A stretch of DNA of 64,000 nucleotides. Origin: CAJQQK01 sp965224225. Lineage in GTDB: Bacteria > Pseudomonadota > Alphaproteobacteria > Rhizobiales > Hyphomicrobiaceae. The notes beneath the pieces were generated by a model, which was given only the letters and a program-made list of their open reading frames with translations, did not search any database and was not told the DNA's origin. The first letter of the stretch is position 1, and the number at the start of each line of letters is the position of its first letter. The translations under genes were made by a program, and so were the position numbers. Shown here one piece after another: positions 18,397-26,542 of the stretch. Where the stretch lies: assembly GCA_965224225.1 (NCBI GenBank), contig CBDCZF010000020.1, positions 124,001 to 188,000 on the forward strand. Reading direction: 5' to 3'.

Positions 18397-18411
18397 TTGA
18401 ATTCAGAGTTC
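18397..18411. promoter_or_regulatory. Candidate GntR operator, copy 2
   Basis: TTGAATTCAGAGTTC matches copy 1 at 17638 in 14 of 15 positions and lies 33 bp before the CoA-transferase start at 18444. Presence in both intergenic regions next to the regulator gene supports a shared operator. Confidence 0.45.
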
Positions 18412-18443
18412 AGAGTGCAAATTTTAGAGGCGATGGTTGGACA

Positions 18444-19718
18444 ATGACAAAGTCGACGAACGGTCCGCTTGACGGCATCAGGGTCCTGGAGCTTGGCCAT
18501 TTCATTGCCGCTCCCTATTGCACGCGTCTACTGGGTGACCTCGGCGCCGAGGTGATCAAGATCGAGCCGCCTGGCGGCGATCCGGTGCGCACGTGGGGCG
18601 CGCAGATCGATGGCAATTCGGTCTGGTGGAGTGTGCACGGTCGTAACAAGAAATCGGTTGTGATTGATCTCAAATCCAACGACGCGCGCGAGACTATTCT
18701 GAAGCTTGTCGCCAAGTGCGATGTCGTCGTTGAAAACTTTCGACCCGGATATTTGAACCGCATCGGCCTCGACGATGAGGCTTTGCGCAGTGTGCGCCCG
18801 GACCTTGTCATTGCCCATGTGTCTGGTTTCGGACAGACCGGCCCGGATCGCGACCGTGCCGCGTTCGGTGTCATCGGCGAAGCGATCGGCGGACTGCGGT
18901 ATCTGACCAATCATGCAGAAGGCGAGAGCGATCTGCCGCCGGTTCGTGTCGGTATTAGCATCGGCGATACGGTCGCCGGAATCTACGCAGCGCTTGGCGT
19001 TGTCTCAGAGCTGCTGCGCCGAACGCGAAACGAGGCCTCGGTGCAAGGTGGAACCGTCGACGTGGCGCTGACTGATTCCGTCCTCAGCCTGATGGAAGGT
19101 CTGTTGCCCGAATACGGCAGCCTAGGCCATGTGCGTCAACCTACCGGGTCCCGCATTCCGACGGCGGCGCCGACCAACGCCTATCCGTGCAAGGACGGCA
19201 AGTGGTTGCTGATTGCCGCCAACTCGGAGCTCTTGTTCCAGCGATTGATGGACCTCATCGGCCTCCCGGACCTCGCCGAAGATCCCCGTTTTGCTGGCAA
19301 TGGCAACCGGGTCGCCAATGTCGATACGCTTGACGCTGCCATCGCAGGCTGGACGCGATGCCATACGGCTGAGGACGCCGACCGTCTGTGCAGTGAAGCG
19401 GGTATTCCGTCGACACTGGTCTATACGGCGAAGGAGTGCGCCCAATCTGAGCAGTTTCGCGCCCGCGGTATGGTCCGCGAAATTGACGATCCGATCATCG
19501 GTAAGACCCTGCATCCCGGCATCGTGCCTCTGACAGCTGGCGGCGAAGGCGGCATCCGTTGGACGGGCCCGGCTGTGGGTGCACACACGGACGAAGTGCT
19601 TCGCGAACTTGCTGGCATGGGTGCGGAAACACCGGCGCCCCCGGCGAGGCCACCCCGTTGTGCTGGCGAGGCCATCACCCACTCTGACAATTCTCAAGAA
19701 CAACGAGCATCGACATAA
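18444..19718 (+). CDS. Family III CoA-transferase (CaiB/BaiF type), third copy
   Basis: 424-residue CoA-transferase. It opens PLDGIRVLELGHFIAAPYC and has GAEVIKIEPPGGDPVRTWG. The active-site Asp expected after the central glycine-rich turn is less clear here: the segment reads DRAAFGVIGEAIGG, with no Asp at the position occupied in the other two relatives, so the activity should be treated with care. The ATG at 18444 is chosen because the conserved domain starts right after it. The C-terminal 40 residues are proline-rich and not part of the family. A strong ribosome binding site for the following AhpD-like gene overlaps the stop (TAAGGAGG), so the two are cotranscribed. Confidence 0.83.
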   Translation: MTKSTNGPLDGIRVLELGHFIAAPYCTRLLGDLGAEVIKIEPPGGDPVRTWGAQIDGNSVWWSVHGRNKKSVVIDLKSNDARETILKLVAKCDVVVENFRPGYLNRIGLDDEALRSVRPDLVIAHVSGFGQTGPDRDRAAFGVIGEAIGGLRYLTNHAEGESDLPPVRVGISIGDTVAGIYAALGVVSELLRRTRNEASVQGGTVDVALTDSVLSLMEGLLPEYGSLGHVRQPTGSRIPTAAPTNAYPCKDGKWLLIAANSELLFQRLMDLIGLPDLAEDPRFAGNGNRVANVDTLDAAIAGWTRCHTAEDADRLCSEAGIPSTLVYTAKECAQSEQFRARGMVREIDDPIIGKTLHPGIVPLTAGGEGGIRWTGPAVGAHTDEVLRELAGMGAETPAPPARPPRCAGEAITHSDNSQEQRAST

Positions 19719-19728
19719 GGAGGCCGGC

Positions 19729-20343
19729 ATGGCACGCATTCCCATACTTGATGAGAACGATCCGGGTATCGATCCGGAGATTCGAGTCGCACTGCTCGAA
19801 GCGGGTCGATCACGGGGGCGTCTGGTCAATGTGTATCGCGCGCTGGCCAACCGGCCAGAGGCAATGATCGTCCTCTCGCAGCTCATGCAGACGGTCTATC
19901 GCGCCAACTCGACGCTCGAGCCTCAGCACGGCGAACTCGCCTATATGACCGCAACGTCGGTCAACGACTGCTTCTATTGAATTCCGACGCACATAGTCCT
20001 CGGTCGGGGGCTTGGATTGACAGACGAAAAGATGCGCCACCTGACAGACGATCCGTTGCCCGATGGCGTCTACACACCGCCTGAGGCTGCGATCATTCGA
20101 TATGCCCAGAAGTCGACACGCCTTGAGCCGATTGACGACGAGACATACGGCGCGCTGGAGCAGCATTTCAACCGCCAGCAGATCATCGACATCTGCCTGA
20201 CGGTCGGCCTCAGCAACATGATCAACCGTTTCCACGCGACGTTTCAGACGGACGTCGATGAAGAGACGTTGAGTGAAGTTGCAGACGGTACGCCAAACGG
20301 CATGAGTTGCCCGATCAGGCTGCCCAAGCGGCCTGGCGCCTGA
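19729..20343 (+). CDS. AhpD-like (carboxymuconolactone decarboxylase family) protein, candidate selenoprotein with in-frame UGA
   Basis: The 205-codon frame runs from an ATG with an ideal AAGGAGG site at 19717-19723 to a stop at 20341-20343. It is interrupted only by one TGA at 19978-19980, codon 84. On both sides the frame continues without a shift and encodes one AhpD-fold protein. The residues around the UGA are C81-F-Y-UGA84-I-P-T-H88, with Glu69 twelve residues before C81. This spacing equals the Glu, CxxC and His proton-relay of AhpD, so UGA sits exactly at the second redox Cys. A SECIS-like hairpin lies 21 nt downstream (19995-20012). AhpD-like selenoproteins are known from bacterial selenoproteome surveys. 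I infer a CxxU peroxidase-type or disulfide-reducing enzyme. The alternative is a TGC-to-TGA nonsense mutation with a chance hairpin. Confidence 0.75.
19995..20012 (+). promoter_or_regulatory. SECIS-like stem-loop downstream of in-frame UGA
   Basis: The mRNA segment can form a 7-bp stem (AGUCCUC with GGGGGCU, two of the seven pairs being G-U) closed by the tetraloop GGUC at 20002-20005. The loop begins 21 nt after the UGA. Bacterial SECIS elements lie within the coding region just downstream of the UGA, and the GGUC loop is the one recognised by SelB in E. coli fdhF, where the corresponding distance is similar. The element overlaps codons for a conserved part of the protein. Confidence 0.65.
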
Positions 20344-20382
20344 ACATCAACTTTCACAAACGACGAATGATTGGAATCCACT

Positions 20383-21183
20383 ATGAAACTCTCAGAGGAA
20401 CAGCTGCAACAGTTCGAATCTGAAGGTTGGATCTTCATTCCGGAGTGCTTTTCGCCGGAAGAAGTAGCCATCATGAAATCCGAAGCAGATAACTTGTTCG
20501 CAGAGGAACGCGAAGAGATCTGGCGCGAAACGTCCGGTGCACCGCGCACGGCTTTTGCGGCCCATCACTACAGCGATGTCTTTGGCATTCTCGGCAAGCA
20601 CCCGCGTCTCATCAGACCTCTTGAGCAGGTCTATGGCGAGCAAGTCTATATGCATCAGTTCAAGGTCAACGCCAAAGCCAAGTTCACCGGCGACGTCTGG
20701 CAATGGCACCAGGATTTCGGCGTCTGGCACCGCGATGACGGAATGCCGGAGCCGCGCGGGATGAACATCTCCGTGTTTCTCGACGAGGTATTCCCATTCA
20801 ACGGCCCGCTGATGCTGATCCCGAAGAGCCATAAGCACGGTGTACTCGAAGCCGGCCACGACACGGCAACGACGAGCTATCCACTCTGGACGCTCGACAA
20901 CGACACGGTTGAACGTCTCGTCGATGAGGGCGGTCTGGTCCAACCGACAGGCAAGCCCGGTGGCGTGCTCATGTTCCACGGCAATCTGGTGCACGGCTCG
21001 GCCGGCAACATCACGCCATTTCCGCGCAAGATCGTCTACCTGACGCTGAACGCCGTCTCCAACTACATCCGCAAGCCGACGCGGGCAGATTGGATCGCAC
21101 ATCAGGATTTCAAACCGATTGAAGCATGTGGCGATGGCGACCTTCTCGACTACGCCCGGTCACACGTCGAAGCAGCTGAATAG
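20383..21183 (+). CDS. Phytanoyl-CoA dioxygenase family (PhyH) protein
   Basis: 266-residue Fe(II)/2-oxoglutarate oxygenase. The HxD iron ligands are in QWHQDFGVWHRDDG (H109, D111) and the distal His is in FHGNLVHGSAGN. PhyH relatives hydroxylate the alpha carbon of 3-methyl-branched acyl-CoAs or other small molecules. In this setting, next to racemase-like and CoA genes, alpha-hydroxylation of a branched acyl chain is a reasonable guess but not provable. The ATG at 20383 starts the domain; an upstream TTG at 20371 is less likely. It follows the AhpD-like gene by 39 bp. Confidence 0.87.
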   Translation: MKLSEEQLQQFESEGWIFIPECFSPEEVAIMKSEADNLFAEEREEIWRETSGAPRTAFAAHHYSDVFGILGKHPRLIRPLEQVYGEQVYMHQFKVNAKAKFTGDVWQWHQDFGVWHRDDGMPEPRGMNISVFLDEVFPFNGPLMLIPKSHKHGVLEAGHDTATTSYPLWTLDNDTVERLVDEGGLVQPTGKPGGVLMFHGNLVHGSAGNITPFPRKIVYLTLNAVSNYIRKPTRADWIAHQDFKPIEACGDGDLLDYARSHVEAAE

Positions 21184-21241
21184 CCCATCGCTGCACATTC
21201 TTCCAGCCAACCATTTCAATTGAGATCTAAGGATCAAATCG

Positions 21242-21520
21242 ATGACAGAGAACGAATACCGACAAGACGCCGCCGCCAAAGGTTATGGTGAGCCGATCGT
21301 GAAGACCTGGGAGGGCAATCATAGCAATGACGTGCACACACATGACATGTCTGCATACCTGCTGATCCAGGAGGGCGTCGCGATACTTGGTGTCGAAACG
21401 GCAGCTGGTATGGTCTCAACCACACTTGCGGCCGGAAGCACGATCGAGGTCCCGGCCGGCTGCAGGCACTTTGAAAGCGCCGGTGGTTCGGCCGTGAAGT
21501 TTCTTGCTGCCACAAAATAA
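21242..21520 (+). CDS. Small cupin-domain protein
   Basis: 92-residue single cupin. Motif 1 carries the metal ligands in VHTHDMSAYLLIQEG and motif 2 in EVPAGCRHFESAGG. Small cupins of this type bind a metal and act as isomerases, dioxygenases or sensory proteins. AAGGAT precedes the ATG at a normal distance. It sits 58 bp after PhyH in the same direction and is followed by a strong hairpin, so it probably ends this transcription unit. Confidence 0.8.
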   Translation: MTENEYRQDAAAKGYGEPIVKTWEGNHSNDVHTHDMSAYLLIQEGVAILGVETAAGMVSTTLAAGSTIEVPAGCRHFESAGGSAVKFLAATK

Positions 21521-21530
21521 GAACCAAGAT

Positions 21531-21560
21531 GAGTGCCAAGGGCGCCACTCGCCGGCACTC
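21531..21560 (+). terminator. Terminator-like hairpin after the cupin gene
   Basis: GAGTGCC at 21531-21537 pairs with GGCACTC at 21554-21560, and an inner GGCG/CGCC stem extends it. The hairpin begins 11 bp after the cupin stop. No U-tract follows, so termination strength is uncertain. Confidence 0.5.
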
Positions 21561-21696
21561 TGAGACTCCACTCAGTTTCGGCTACTATTCTTTGCAATGC
21601 CCTGGCCGGTTAATCTAACAGCGGATCTGCGCCGATCGACGTGTGGAGTCCTTTCCTATCGATGATGAACACCGGCAACAAATGCGGAGGCAGCAC

Positions 21697-22746
21697 ATGA
21701 AAGGCATAACCTTTACCGGCAATCGGACGCTAGACGTGATGAACTTCGACGACCCAACCCCGGGGCCCCGCGACGTCGTCCTTGAAATCAAGGCATCTGG
21801 CATGTGCGGTACCGATCTTGGCGCCTACCGCAGTCCGAATGGTCGGGTTGCCGTCGGTGCGCAACGTGTCGAGGGACCGGTCATCGCCGGCCATGAACCC
21901 TGTGGCGTAATCGTAGCGGTCGGCTCTGCCATCTCCGAAAGCGAAGCCAGGATCGGTGATCGCGTTATGGACCACCATTACGATGGCTGCGGCGCCTGCC
22001 GTCACTGCAACACGGGCTGGACGCAGATGTGTCTGGACGGCGCCGTCGCATACGGATACGGCGGGCACGGCGCGCACGCCAAGTATATGAACGTCGCCGC
22101 CCATTCGCTGGTGCGATTGCCGGGTGAGATATCTTTTCCGGCCGGTGCCGCGATTGCGTGCGGTACAGGCACTGCCTATAGCGCACTAAAACGGATCGGA
22201 CTCAATGGCGATGAGACTGTCGCCGTTTTCGGCCAGGGCCCGGTCGGGCTCTCGGCCACGCTGCTTGCTGTTGAGATGGGGGCTCGCGTGATCGCGGTCG
22301 AGGTTTCAGCAGAGCGGCGACATCTCGCGCTGGAATGGGGCGCTGATGTTGCGATTGACCCAACCGACGTTGACCCTGTTGAAGCCATTAAAGATCTGAC
22401 CCACGGCGAAGGTGCCGACAAGACCGTGGATTGCACGTCGTCAGTCGATGCGCGGCGCGCTGCCGTGCGTTCCACGCGGATCTGGGGGACGGCCTGCATG
22501 GTCGGTGTTGGCGGTGAGCTTCAAATCGAGGTCATGCCGGACCTGATCTTCCGTCAATTGAACATCGTCGGCAGCTGGACGTTCTCGAAGACCTTTCAGG
22601 CGGACTGCGCTCGCTTCATCGCTGACCGCAAGATCGACCTGGATAAGATATTCACCCATCAATGGGACATCGCCCAGGCCGCCGAGGCCTATACCCTGTT
22701 CGATGAGGCCAAGACCGGCAAGGGCGTATTCGTATCATTCGACTAG
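21697..22746 (+). CDS. Zinc-dependent alcohol dehydrogenase (MDR family)
   Basis: 349-residue medium-chain dehydrogenase. The catalytic zinc site is visible in GMCGTDLGAY and the GHEPCG His-Glu motif; the structural zinc site is represented by CGACRHCNTGWTQMC. The Rossmann motif is FGQGPVGLSATLLAVEMGA. It oxidises an alcohol with NAD(P)+. The ATG at 21697 is preferred to the upstream start at 21643 because GGAGG lies 6 bp ahead and the family sequence starts there. It lies after a hairpin and about 175 bp from the cupin, so it may have its own promoter. Confidence 0.9.
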   Translation: MKGITFTGNRTLDVMNFDDPTPGPRDVVLEIKASGMCGTDLGAYRSPNGRVAVGAQRVEGPVIAGHEPCGVIVAVGSAISESEARIGDRVMDHHYDGCGACRHCNTGWTQMCLDGAVAYGYGGHGAHAKYMNVAAHSLVRLPGEISFPAGAAIACGTGTAYSALKRIGLNGDETVAVFGQGPVGLSATLLAVEMGARVIAVEVSAERRHLALEWGADVAIDPTDVDPVEAIKDLTHGEGADKTVDCTSSVDARRAAVRSTRIWGTACMVGVGGELQIEVMPDLIFRQLNIVGSWTFSKTFQADCARFIADRKIDLDKIFTHQWDIAQAAEAYTLFDEAKTGKGVFVSFD

Positions 22747-22762
22747 CACGACACCGACCGCA

Positions 22763-22795
22763 GCCGACATGGTTGGCACCTGGTAGAATGTCGGC
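22763..22795 (+). terminator. Inverted repeat after alcohol dehydrogenase
   Basis: GCCGACAT at 22763-22770 is perfectly complementary to ATGTCGGC at 22788-22795 with a 17-base loop, starting 16 bp after the dehydrogenase stop and followed by AATTT. A weak terminator or a recombinase/regulator site are both possible. Confidence 0.4.
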
Positions 22796-22977
22796 AATTT
22801 GATCATTGCGTCGGTCACGGGCCTGCGCGATGCTGCACGTGCGAACGGTTGCTTTGAAGTCCATCGCGATGACCGGCGGAAGATTTATCGACGGTCTTCA
22901 CCAAAAGCCGACACAATTTCAGTGGCTTCACCCACGCAGCCACACCCTGGGCTGTTCCCCAACAAAGGAGACAGACC

Positions 22978-23613
22978 ATGGAACATCATCAAAATCCTTC
23001 AAACGAGAAACCAACTCGACGTGTGCCCTGGAACAAGGGCAAGATCGTAGGTGCCAAACCGCCTTTGCAGCCGAGCCATGTGTGGTCGATCAGAACCAAG
23101 CTGCAAATGGAGAGCAAGACGCGTGATCTTGCCCTCTTCAACCTCGCCATTGATAGCAAGCTGAGAGGTTGCGACGTGGTTGCCGTTCGCGTCGAAGATG
23201 TTGCACCGAACGGCTATGCGCTCGACCGTGCTACAATTCGACAGAAAAAGACTGGTCGACCAGTCAGGTTCGAACTTACCGAACACACGCGCAAAGCGAT
23301 CGACGACTATCTTCGATTGACGGAACGCCAGCCAGGACAGTTCTTGTTTGCTGGCCGCGCCGGTCGCGGCGGTTTAACGACACGGCAGTATGCTCGGCTC
23401 GTCCAGGAATGGGTTGCCAGCATCGGGCTCGACCCAAGCAAGTTTGGCACGCATTCGCTACGCAGAACCAAAGCAGTGCTGATCTACCGGCGAACAGGAA
23501 ACCTAAGAGCGGTGCAACTTTTGCTCGGACATTCGAAGATCGAAAGTACCGTTCGCTATCTCGGCATTGAAGTGGATGATGCTATTGAACTCGCAGAGAA
23601 GACCGATATCTGA
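22978..23613 (+). CDS. Small tyrosine recombinase/integrase
   Basis: 211 residues, of a short integrase type that lacks an arm-binding domain. The catalytic core is present: Arg in SKLRGCDVVAVRVEDV, Lys in RQKKTGRPVRF, HSLRRTKAVLIYRR (H..R), GHSKIESTVRYLG (His and Tyr). The N-terminus (RVPWNKGKIVGAKPPLQPSHVW) is characteristic of this subgroup. The ATG follows GGAGACAGACC. It lies at the boundary between the catabolic genes and the tRNA-associated elements. It may be a resident recombinase of an older insertion; I found no repeat pair that would mark its boundaries. Confidence 0.85.
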   Translation: MEHHQNPSNEKPTRRVPWNKGKIVGAKPPLQPSHVWSIRTKLQMESKTRDLALFNLAIDSKLRGCDVVAVRVEDVAPNGYALDRATIRQKKTGRPVRFELTEHTRKAIDDYLRLTERQPGQFLFAGRAGRGGLTTRQYARLVQEWVASIGLDPSKFGTHSLRRTKAVLIYRRTGNLRAVQLLLGHSKIESTVRYLGIEVDDAIELAEKTDI

Positions 23614-23781
23614 TCCCACTACGTGATACCTCTCAGAACAGACATGGTCGGCGGCGCTTAAATCGTCGCCGATCTACCATTCGTCAATGGCAGCTTGTGG
23701 GATGTCGCGTAGGCCTGTCCATTGATCGTGGTGGCTGTGATCGGTGGGCTCCGGCATTGGTCGCGGAAACGGCGCCCATGC

Positions 23782-24576
23782 TCAACTATATTTCTGGCAG
23801 ATCTCGTAGAGTCTCTCTATGCCATCCCAATCCTGGGAAAACTCACACCGGGCTTCAGCTCGGTCAGCGAAATAACGACCGGTCACCCCGCTACCCAATT
23901 CACCACGCGCCAGCATCACTGGCGTGCGGGCAGAATCATCAGGCGATTGAGCGCCACCAAAGCCAAGATTGCGACTCAACAGCGACGAAGGATTGCCGGG
24001 ATGGCAGGAGTTCACCGTTATTCCTGAGGCAGCAAGTTCCTGAGCCTGCTTCACGGTGAGCATGCGATTGGCTTGCTTGGATTGACGGTAAGCAACACGG
24101 TTGTCGAATCGACGGCGCCTGAGTTCGAGATCGTCAAGGTCCAGGTCGCCAGCGTAGTAACTGGCTACGTTCACAACGCGCGCAGGGGCAGACTTGGCAA
24201 GATGCGGCGTGAACGCCTGGGTTACCCATAGGTATCCGAGCACATTGGTGGCAAAGGTGAGTTCAATGCCTTCGGGAGTCGTTTCTCGTTTGCGCGGCGC
24301 TATGCCAGCATTGTTCACGAGGACATGCAGCGGACCCTCCCAGTTGTCAGCTGCCGCTTGGACCGACTGACGTCTTGCAATATCAGCAACAACGAAACGA
24401 ACAGCATCATTACCGGTGACATGACGGATTGCATCGACTGCCACTTTTGCTCGAACTTCGTCGCGGGCGAGCAGCACCACTTCGAAGCCCGGCGTAGCAG
24501 CCAAAGCCTTTGCGATAGTATATCCAATCACGCCCGTGGCGCCGGAGACGAGAGTCACCGCCCTATCGTCGTCCAT
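23782..24576 (-). CDS. Short-chain dehydrogenase/reductase
   Basis: 264-residue SDR of the retinol dehydrogenase/protochlorophyllide reductase-like group. The cofactor motif is SGATGVIGYTIAKAL near residue 11, followed by VLVNNAGIAPRKRET and the active-site Tyr-Lys in YRQSKQANRM; ITVNSCHPGNPSS is typical of the same group. The ATG at 24576 has AGGTGG upstream; an in-frame start at 24648 adds 24 residues with no similarity. It faces the recombinase gene. It is the last gene before the tRNA-derived repeat, so it may mark the edge of the ancestral chromosome. Confidence 0.87.
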   Translation of the reverse strand: MDDDRAVTLVSGATGVIGYTIAKALAATPGFEVVLLARDEVRAKVAVDAIRHVTGNDAVRFVVADIARRQSVQAAADNWEGPLHVLVNNAGIAPRKRETTPEGIELTFATNVLGYLWVTQAFTPHLAKSAPARVVNVASYYAGDLDLDDLELRRRRFDNRVAYRQSKQANRMLTVKQAQELAASGITVNSCHPGNPSSLLSRNLGFGGAQSPDDSARTPVMLARGELGSGVTGRYFADRAEARCEFSQDWDGIERLYEICQKYS

Positions 24577-24789
24577 GAGTCCACCTGTGCTCGGTGCGTC
24601 AACAGCCAGCCAAGCTAATCCGAATGACACGGATTGCCCAGCAAGCAACGACCAAGGGCCACGCCGATTGAGGCTGCCATTATCGTCCCTAGGAAACCCT
24701 GGTTTTCTGCGCCTGTCGGATTTTTTCCCCTCGCGACGCGAAGGAGGGTGAAAATCCCAGCAGTCGACACCGTATTAGTCCGCACAGGG

Positions 24790-24811
24790 TGTGCTTACTA
24801 TGTGCTTACTA
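24790..24811. repeat. Tandem 11-bp direct repeat near att
   Basis: TGTGCTTACTA occurs twice head to tail (24790-24800 and 24801-24811), about 50 bp outside the tRNA-derived repeat. It may be an integrase arm-type binding site or a leftover of an earlier recombination. Confidence 0.5.
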
Positions 24812-24858
24812 GAAAATTTTTCAAGGCTTCGATTGTGGCCATAAGTCATTGATTTTAT

Positions 24859-24906
24859 TGGCGCACCGGGGAAGATTCGAACTCCCGACCCCCAGATTCG
24901 TAGTCT
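24859..24906 (-). repeat. Attachment site copy 1: 3' end of tRNA-Arg(ACG)
   Basis: Read on the minus strand, these 48 bp are the 3' portion of a tRNA: the anticodon loop CTACGAA (anticodon ACG), variable loop, T arm with TTCGAAT, acceptor strand and encoded CCA. The 5' half is absent, so this is a partial copy made by site-specific integration. An identical 48-bp copy lies at 38131-38178, and both are preceded by ATTGATTTTATT. The integrase gene at 25021 starts 114 bp away. The intact tRNA is expected to the right of the window. Confidence 0.85.
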
Positions 24907-25020
24907 CACGGCTGGGTACGCCATGCTGACCATTATGTTTCTAACACATTCAATATATTGATTTTTCAATGGACAAGGCGCACATGATAACCGTCACTAA
25001 CCAGCGGTTTTGCTCCCTAA

Positions 25021-26142
25021 ATGCTCCCTAAACAGTTCAAGTTCACTGATATCGCCATCCAAAACCTGAAGCCCCCGGCAACCGGTCAAACCGAGTTCTG
25101 GGATACAAGCTTGTCAGGCTTTGGTGTTCGCGTGTCGTACGGCGGAACCAAGTCGTTCTTCGTCATGTTTGATCGCAAACGCAAATCGCTTGGCAAGTAT
25201 CCGAAGGTGTCGCTGAAGGATGCGAGGGGATCGGCACGGGACATTCTATCCGATCCTGGCAAAGTTCGACGTAAGGAGCAGGGGACAGAGGTGGCGTATG
25301 CCGAGGCCGTTGAGCGCTATCTCGAATTGAAAGCGGCGGAGTTGAGCACGAACACGTGGGAAGGTTATGCACGGTGCCTCAGGCGCTTCGAGTTCAATGC
25401 GCTGGTCAGCGAAGTGCGACCCTACGAGATAGAAGATGCCATCGATCGACTGAAAGGGCAGACCAATCGCTCGTACGCATACACGGTGCTGAAGGTGTTC
25501 TTCGGGTGGTGTCTGGCCCGAGAGTATTGCCAGGCAAATCCTCTGCAACATCTTAAGAAGCCGAAGATCCCGGCGGCTCGCGAGCGCGTCCTGGATGATG
25601 ATGAGCTGTCGGCGATCTGGAAAGCATGTGACGGTCTTGGCAAGTACGGTGCGATCGTCAGGATGCTCATGTTGACCGGGCAGCGTCGCGGCCAGATAGA
25701 CCGCCTGAAAACCGATTGGGTCGAGGAGAATGGCATCGCGTTTCCAGGTTCGGTCATGAAGAACGGTTTGGATCACTATTGTCCCATTGGGTCGCTGACA
25801 AAGTTCGTGCTTTTGGGCGTGGTGCCGGTCGGCGAGTATTATTTCTCGCCGATATCGGCGGTCGGGCGACCGTTCAGTGCTTGGAGCAAGAACAAACGCA
25901 AGCTCGACAGCTTGGTACAGGTCGATCCTTGGACATTGCATGATTTGCGGCGCACGTGGGCCAGCAACGCACCAAGATTTGATATCCCCCCTCATATTAC
26001 ATCACGCACCCTGAGCCACGCCGCACCAGAAGGGCGAATTTCGAAGATCTATAACCGGTACAAATACCGGGGTGAGATGGCGGACGCGATGGACAAAATG
26101 AACGACCACATCTTGTCTCTCATTGCGGATGAGCCAAAATGA
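25021..26142 (+). CDS. Tyrosine integrase of element 1 (DUF4102 type)
   Basis: 373 residues. The N-terminal 80 residues form the DUF4102-type arm-binding domain (TEFWDTSLSGFGVRV). The catalytic domain shows Arg in LTGQRRGQIDRLK, LHDLRRTWASN, and the final His/Tyr region LSHAAPEGRISKIYNRYKY. Members commonly insert into tRNA 3' ends. The gene is next to the tRNA-Arg repeat, which fits that role. A second, different integrase lies beside the second repeat at 38336, showing two separate elements at one site. Confidence 0.92.
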   Translation: MLPKQFKFTDIAIQNLKPPATGQTEFWDTSLSGFGVRVSYGGTKSFFVMFDRKRKSLGKYPKVSLKDARGSARDILSDPGKVRRKEQGTEVAYAEAVERYLELKAAELSTNTWEGYARCLRRFEFNALVSEVRPYEIEDAIDRLKGQTNRSYAYTVLKVFFGWCLAREYCQANPLQHLKKPKIPAARERVLDDDELSAIWKACDGLGKYGAIVRMLMLTGQRRGQIDRLKTDWVEENGIAFPGSVMKNGLDHYCPIGSLTKFVLLGVVPVGEYYFSPISAVGRPFSAWSKNKRKLDSLVQVDPWTLHDLRRTWASNAPRFDIPPHITSRTLSHAAPEGRISKIYNRYKYRGEMADAMDKMNDHILSLIADEPK

Positions 26143-26207
26143 TCGGCGTCTAGTGGGCTTCGGCCCACGCGGCGTTGCGCAACGCTTCCAACTCGGAGGG
26201 TTGTGCA

Positions 26208-26411
26208 GTGTCACAGACAAAACGCTTGATCAGCATGAAGGTCGTCATGCAGATGACCTCTTTGAGCCGAAGCGAGATCAATCGCCGGGAAGGGGAGAAC
26301 AGGTTTCCAAAACGGATTGCCTTGTCGCCTCATCCTCGCGGTCGCAAAGCTTGGGTCGAGAGTGAGGTGCAGGACTACGTGCTGAAACACATTCAGGCGC
26401 GCTCCGATTGA
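26208..26411 (+). CDS. AlpA-family excisionase/regulator
   Basis: 67-residue AlpA-like winged-helix protein. RLISMKVVMQMTSLSRSEI aligns with the helix-turn-helix opening of AlpA, followed by RFPKRIALSPHPRGRKAW and WVESEVQDYV in the typical order. Family members regulate integrase expression or promote excision. The GTG at 26208 is chosen because GGAGGG precedes it at a good distance and the domain begins immediately; ATG at 26235 would remove part of the domain. It follows the integrase by 65 bp, a common order in integrative elements. Confidence 0.8.
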   Translation: MSQTKRLISMKVVMQMTSLSRSEINRREGENRFPKRIALSPHPRGRKAWVESEVQDYVLKHIQARSD

Positions 26412-26416
26412 GGAGC

Positions 26417-26445
26417 ATAGGGGCAGCTCTTGCAGTTGCCCCTAT
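26417..26445 (+). terminator. Terminator hairpin after alpA-like gene
   Basis: ATAGGGGCA at 26417-26425 pairs perfectly with TGCCCCTAT at 26437-26445, leaving an 11-base loop, and is followed by TTTGACTTGTT. It lies 5 bp after the stop codon. Confidence 0.65.
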
Positions 26446-26542
26446 TTGACTTGTTGGCACCGGGAGAAACTTTTCAAAATGAAGTTCCTGAGTGTTTTTA
26501 AAATGTGTATTCTTCAATGTGTATTCTTATATAGAAAGAAGT

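Noticed and set aside
24859..24906. Complete tRNA-Arg gene
   Set aside because: The D arm and 5' acceptor strand are missing at both 24859 and 38131; only the 3' part is present.
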